From Leptospira alstonii serovar Sichuan str. 79601 (GTDB lineage Bacteria > Spirochaetota > Leptospiria > Leptospirales > Leptospiraceae): a stretch of 7,548 nt of DNA. Shown here piece by piece: positions 7,301 to 7,548 of the stretch (position 1 is the stretch's first letter; each line of letters opens with the position of its first letter). The position numbers and the translations under genes were made by a program. The notes under the pieces are model-generated. The model was not told the DNA's origin. It worked only from the letters and a program-made list of their open reading frames with translations, and searched no databases. Where the stretch lies: the NCBI RefSeq assembly GCF_000347175.1, contig NZ_ANIK01000004.1:1-7548 (forward strand), read 5' to 3'.

Positions 7301-7405
7301 GGGAAGAAACTACTTCATAAATGACGGTGAGAAGAGGTTGCAGATGAGTTTCGAGCAAATTTCGTCATTGCAAAATCATAACATAACCAATGAATAATAT
7401 TCCTA

Positions 7406-7548
7406 ATGAACGCAAACGAAAACTTAGAAAAACATTACTCTCTCCTTTTAGGAATCTCATCACCTTGGTCGGTTGAAACCGTAGAATTAAATATCGCAGC
7501 AAAGAAAGTAGATATCGAAGTCTCATACGATGAGCGGGAAGCTGTAGA
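7406..7548 (+). CDS. ISL3-family transposase, N-terminal part (runs off right edge)
   Basis: The first 47 residues of the same transposase as at 295-1, reading MNANENLEKHYSLLLG and ending SYDEREAV at the edge. The ATG at 7406 is the only start after an in-frame TGA at 7391-7393. An ATG at 7390 is in another frame. A -35-like TTGCAA lies at 7368-7373 but no -10 sits at a convincing distance, so the promoter is unresolved. Ala31 replaces the Ser31 of the left copy, and the other difference is synonymous (Lys34, AAA versus AAG). The catalytic domain is outside the window. Whether this copy is intact cannot be told. Confidence 0.83.
   Translation, partial: MNANENLEKHYSLLLGISSPWSVETVELNIAAKKVDIEVSYDEREAV

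Larger units (their letters stand above)
7281..7548 (+). mobile_element. ISL3-family insertion sequence, right copy (partial)
   Basis: This is the same ISL3 end as at 420, in opposite orientation: GGCCCTTCGG starts at 7281 and reads rightward, followed 125 bp later by the transposase start. The element continues past the window edge. Its 268 visible bases match the left copy at 266 positions, so the two copies are of recent common origin or have been homogenised by recombination. Confidence 0.87.
7281..7548 (-). repeat. 268-bp inverted repeat, right arm
   Basis: This arm is the reverse complement of 153-420 with two substitutions and no gaps. The arms are separated by 6860 bp carrying the helicase gene and the IS66 remnant. 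Confidence 0.95.

Noticed and set aside
1..7548. CRISPR arrays, tRNA or rRNA genes, riboswitches
   Set aside because: No spaced direct repeats, cloverleaf-like segments or rRNA-like stretches were seen on either strand.

Overview
The window is an AT-rich bacterial accessory segment in which one very large helicase gene is boxed in by insertion sequences. I see no species-diagnostic gene. The base composition, codon use and mix of IS66 and ISL3 remnants would suit a spirochaete such as Leptospira, but that is a guess.

Layout: positions 1-420 are the left end of an ISL3-family insertion sequence. Its transposase gene reads leftward and runs off the window. Positions 421-6470 are one continuous coding frame, rightward, for a DEAD/DEAH-box superfamily 2 helicase with a C-terminal DUF1998-type cysteine cluster. 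This is the architecture of DruE, the giant helicase of Druantia anti-phage systems. The frame is already coding at the IS boundary and has no usable start codon until a TTG at 546, so the gene has lost its native 5' end to the IS. Positions 6471-6520 are a short spacer. Positions 6521 to about 7170 are the 3' part of an IS66-family transposase on the minus strand, with an IS66-type terminus next to the helicase gene, two in-frame TGA stops and no N-terminal half. Positions 7171-7280 are unassigned. Positions 7281-7548 are a second ISL3 end, inverted relative to the first, whose transposase reads rightward off the window.

The two ISL3 ends form a 268-bp inverted repeat (153-420 and 7281-7548) with two mismatches and no gaps. 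The helicase block therefore lies between nearly identical, outward-transcribed IS copies. That layout would allow composite transposition, inversion of the intervening DNA, or an assembly error at the repeats. An extended -10-like motif in the left IS points at the truncated helicase gene and could provide replacement transcription.

Taken together, this looks like a DruE-like defence gene in a mobile-element graveyard. All helicase motifs are intact, but the N-terminus is cut and no Druantia partner (such as DruH, or DruABCD) is in view. Whether it is a decaying relic, an orphan helicase still expressed from an IS promoter, or cargo of a composite transposon depends on sequence just outside the window.
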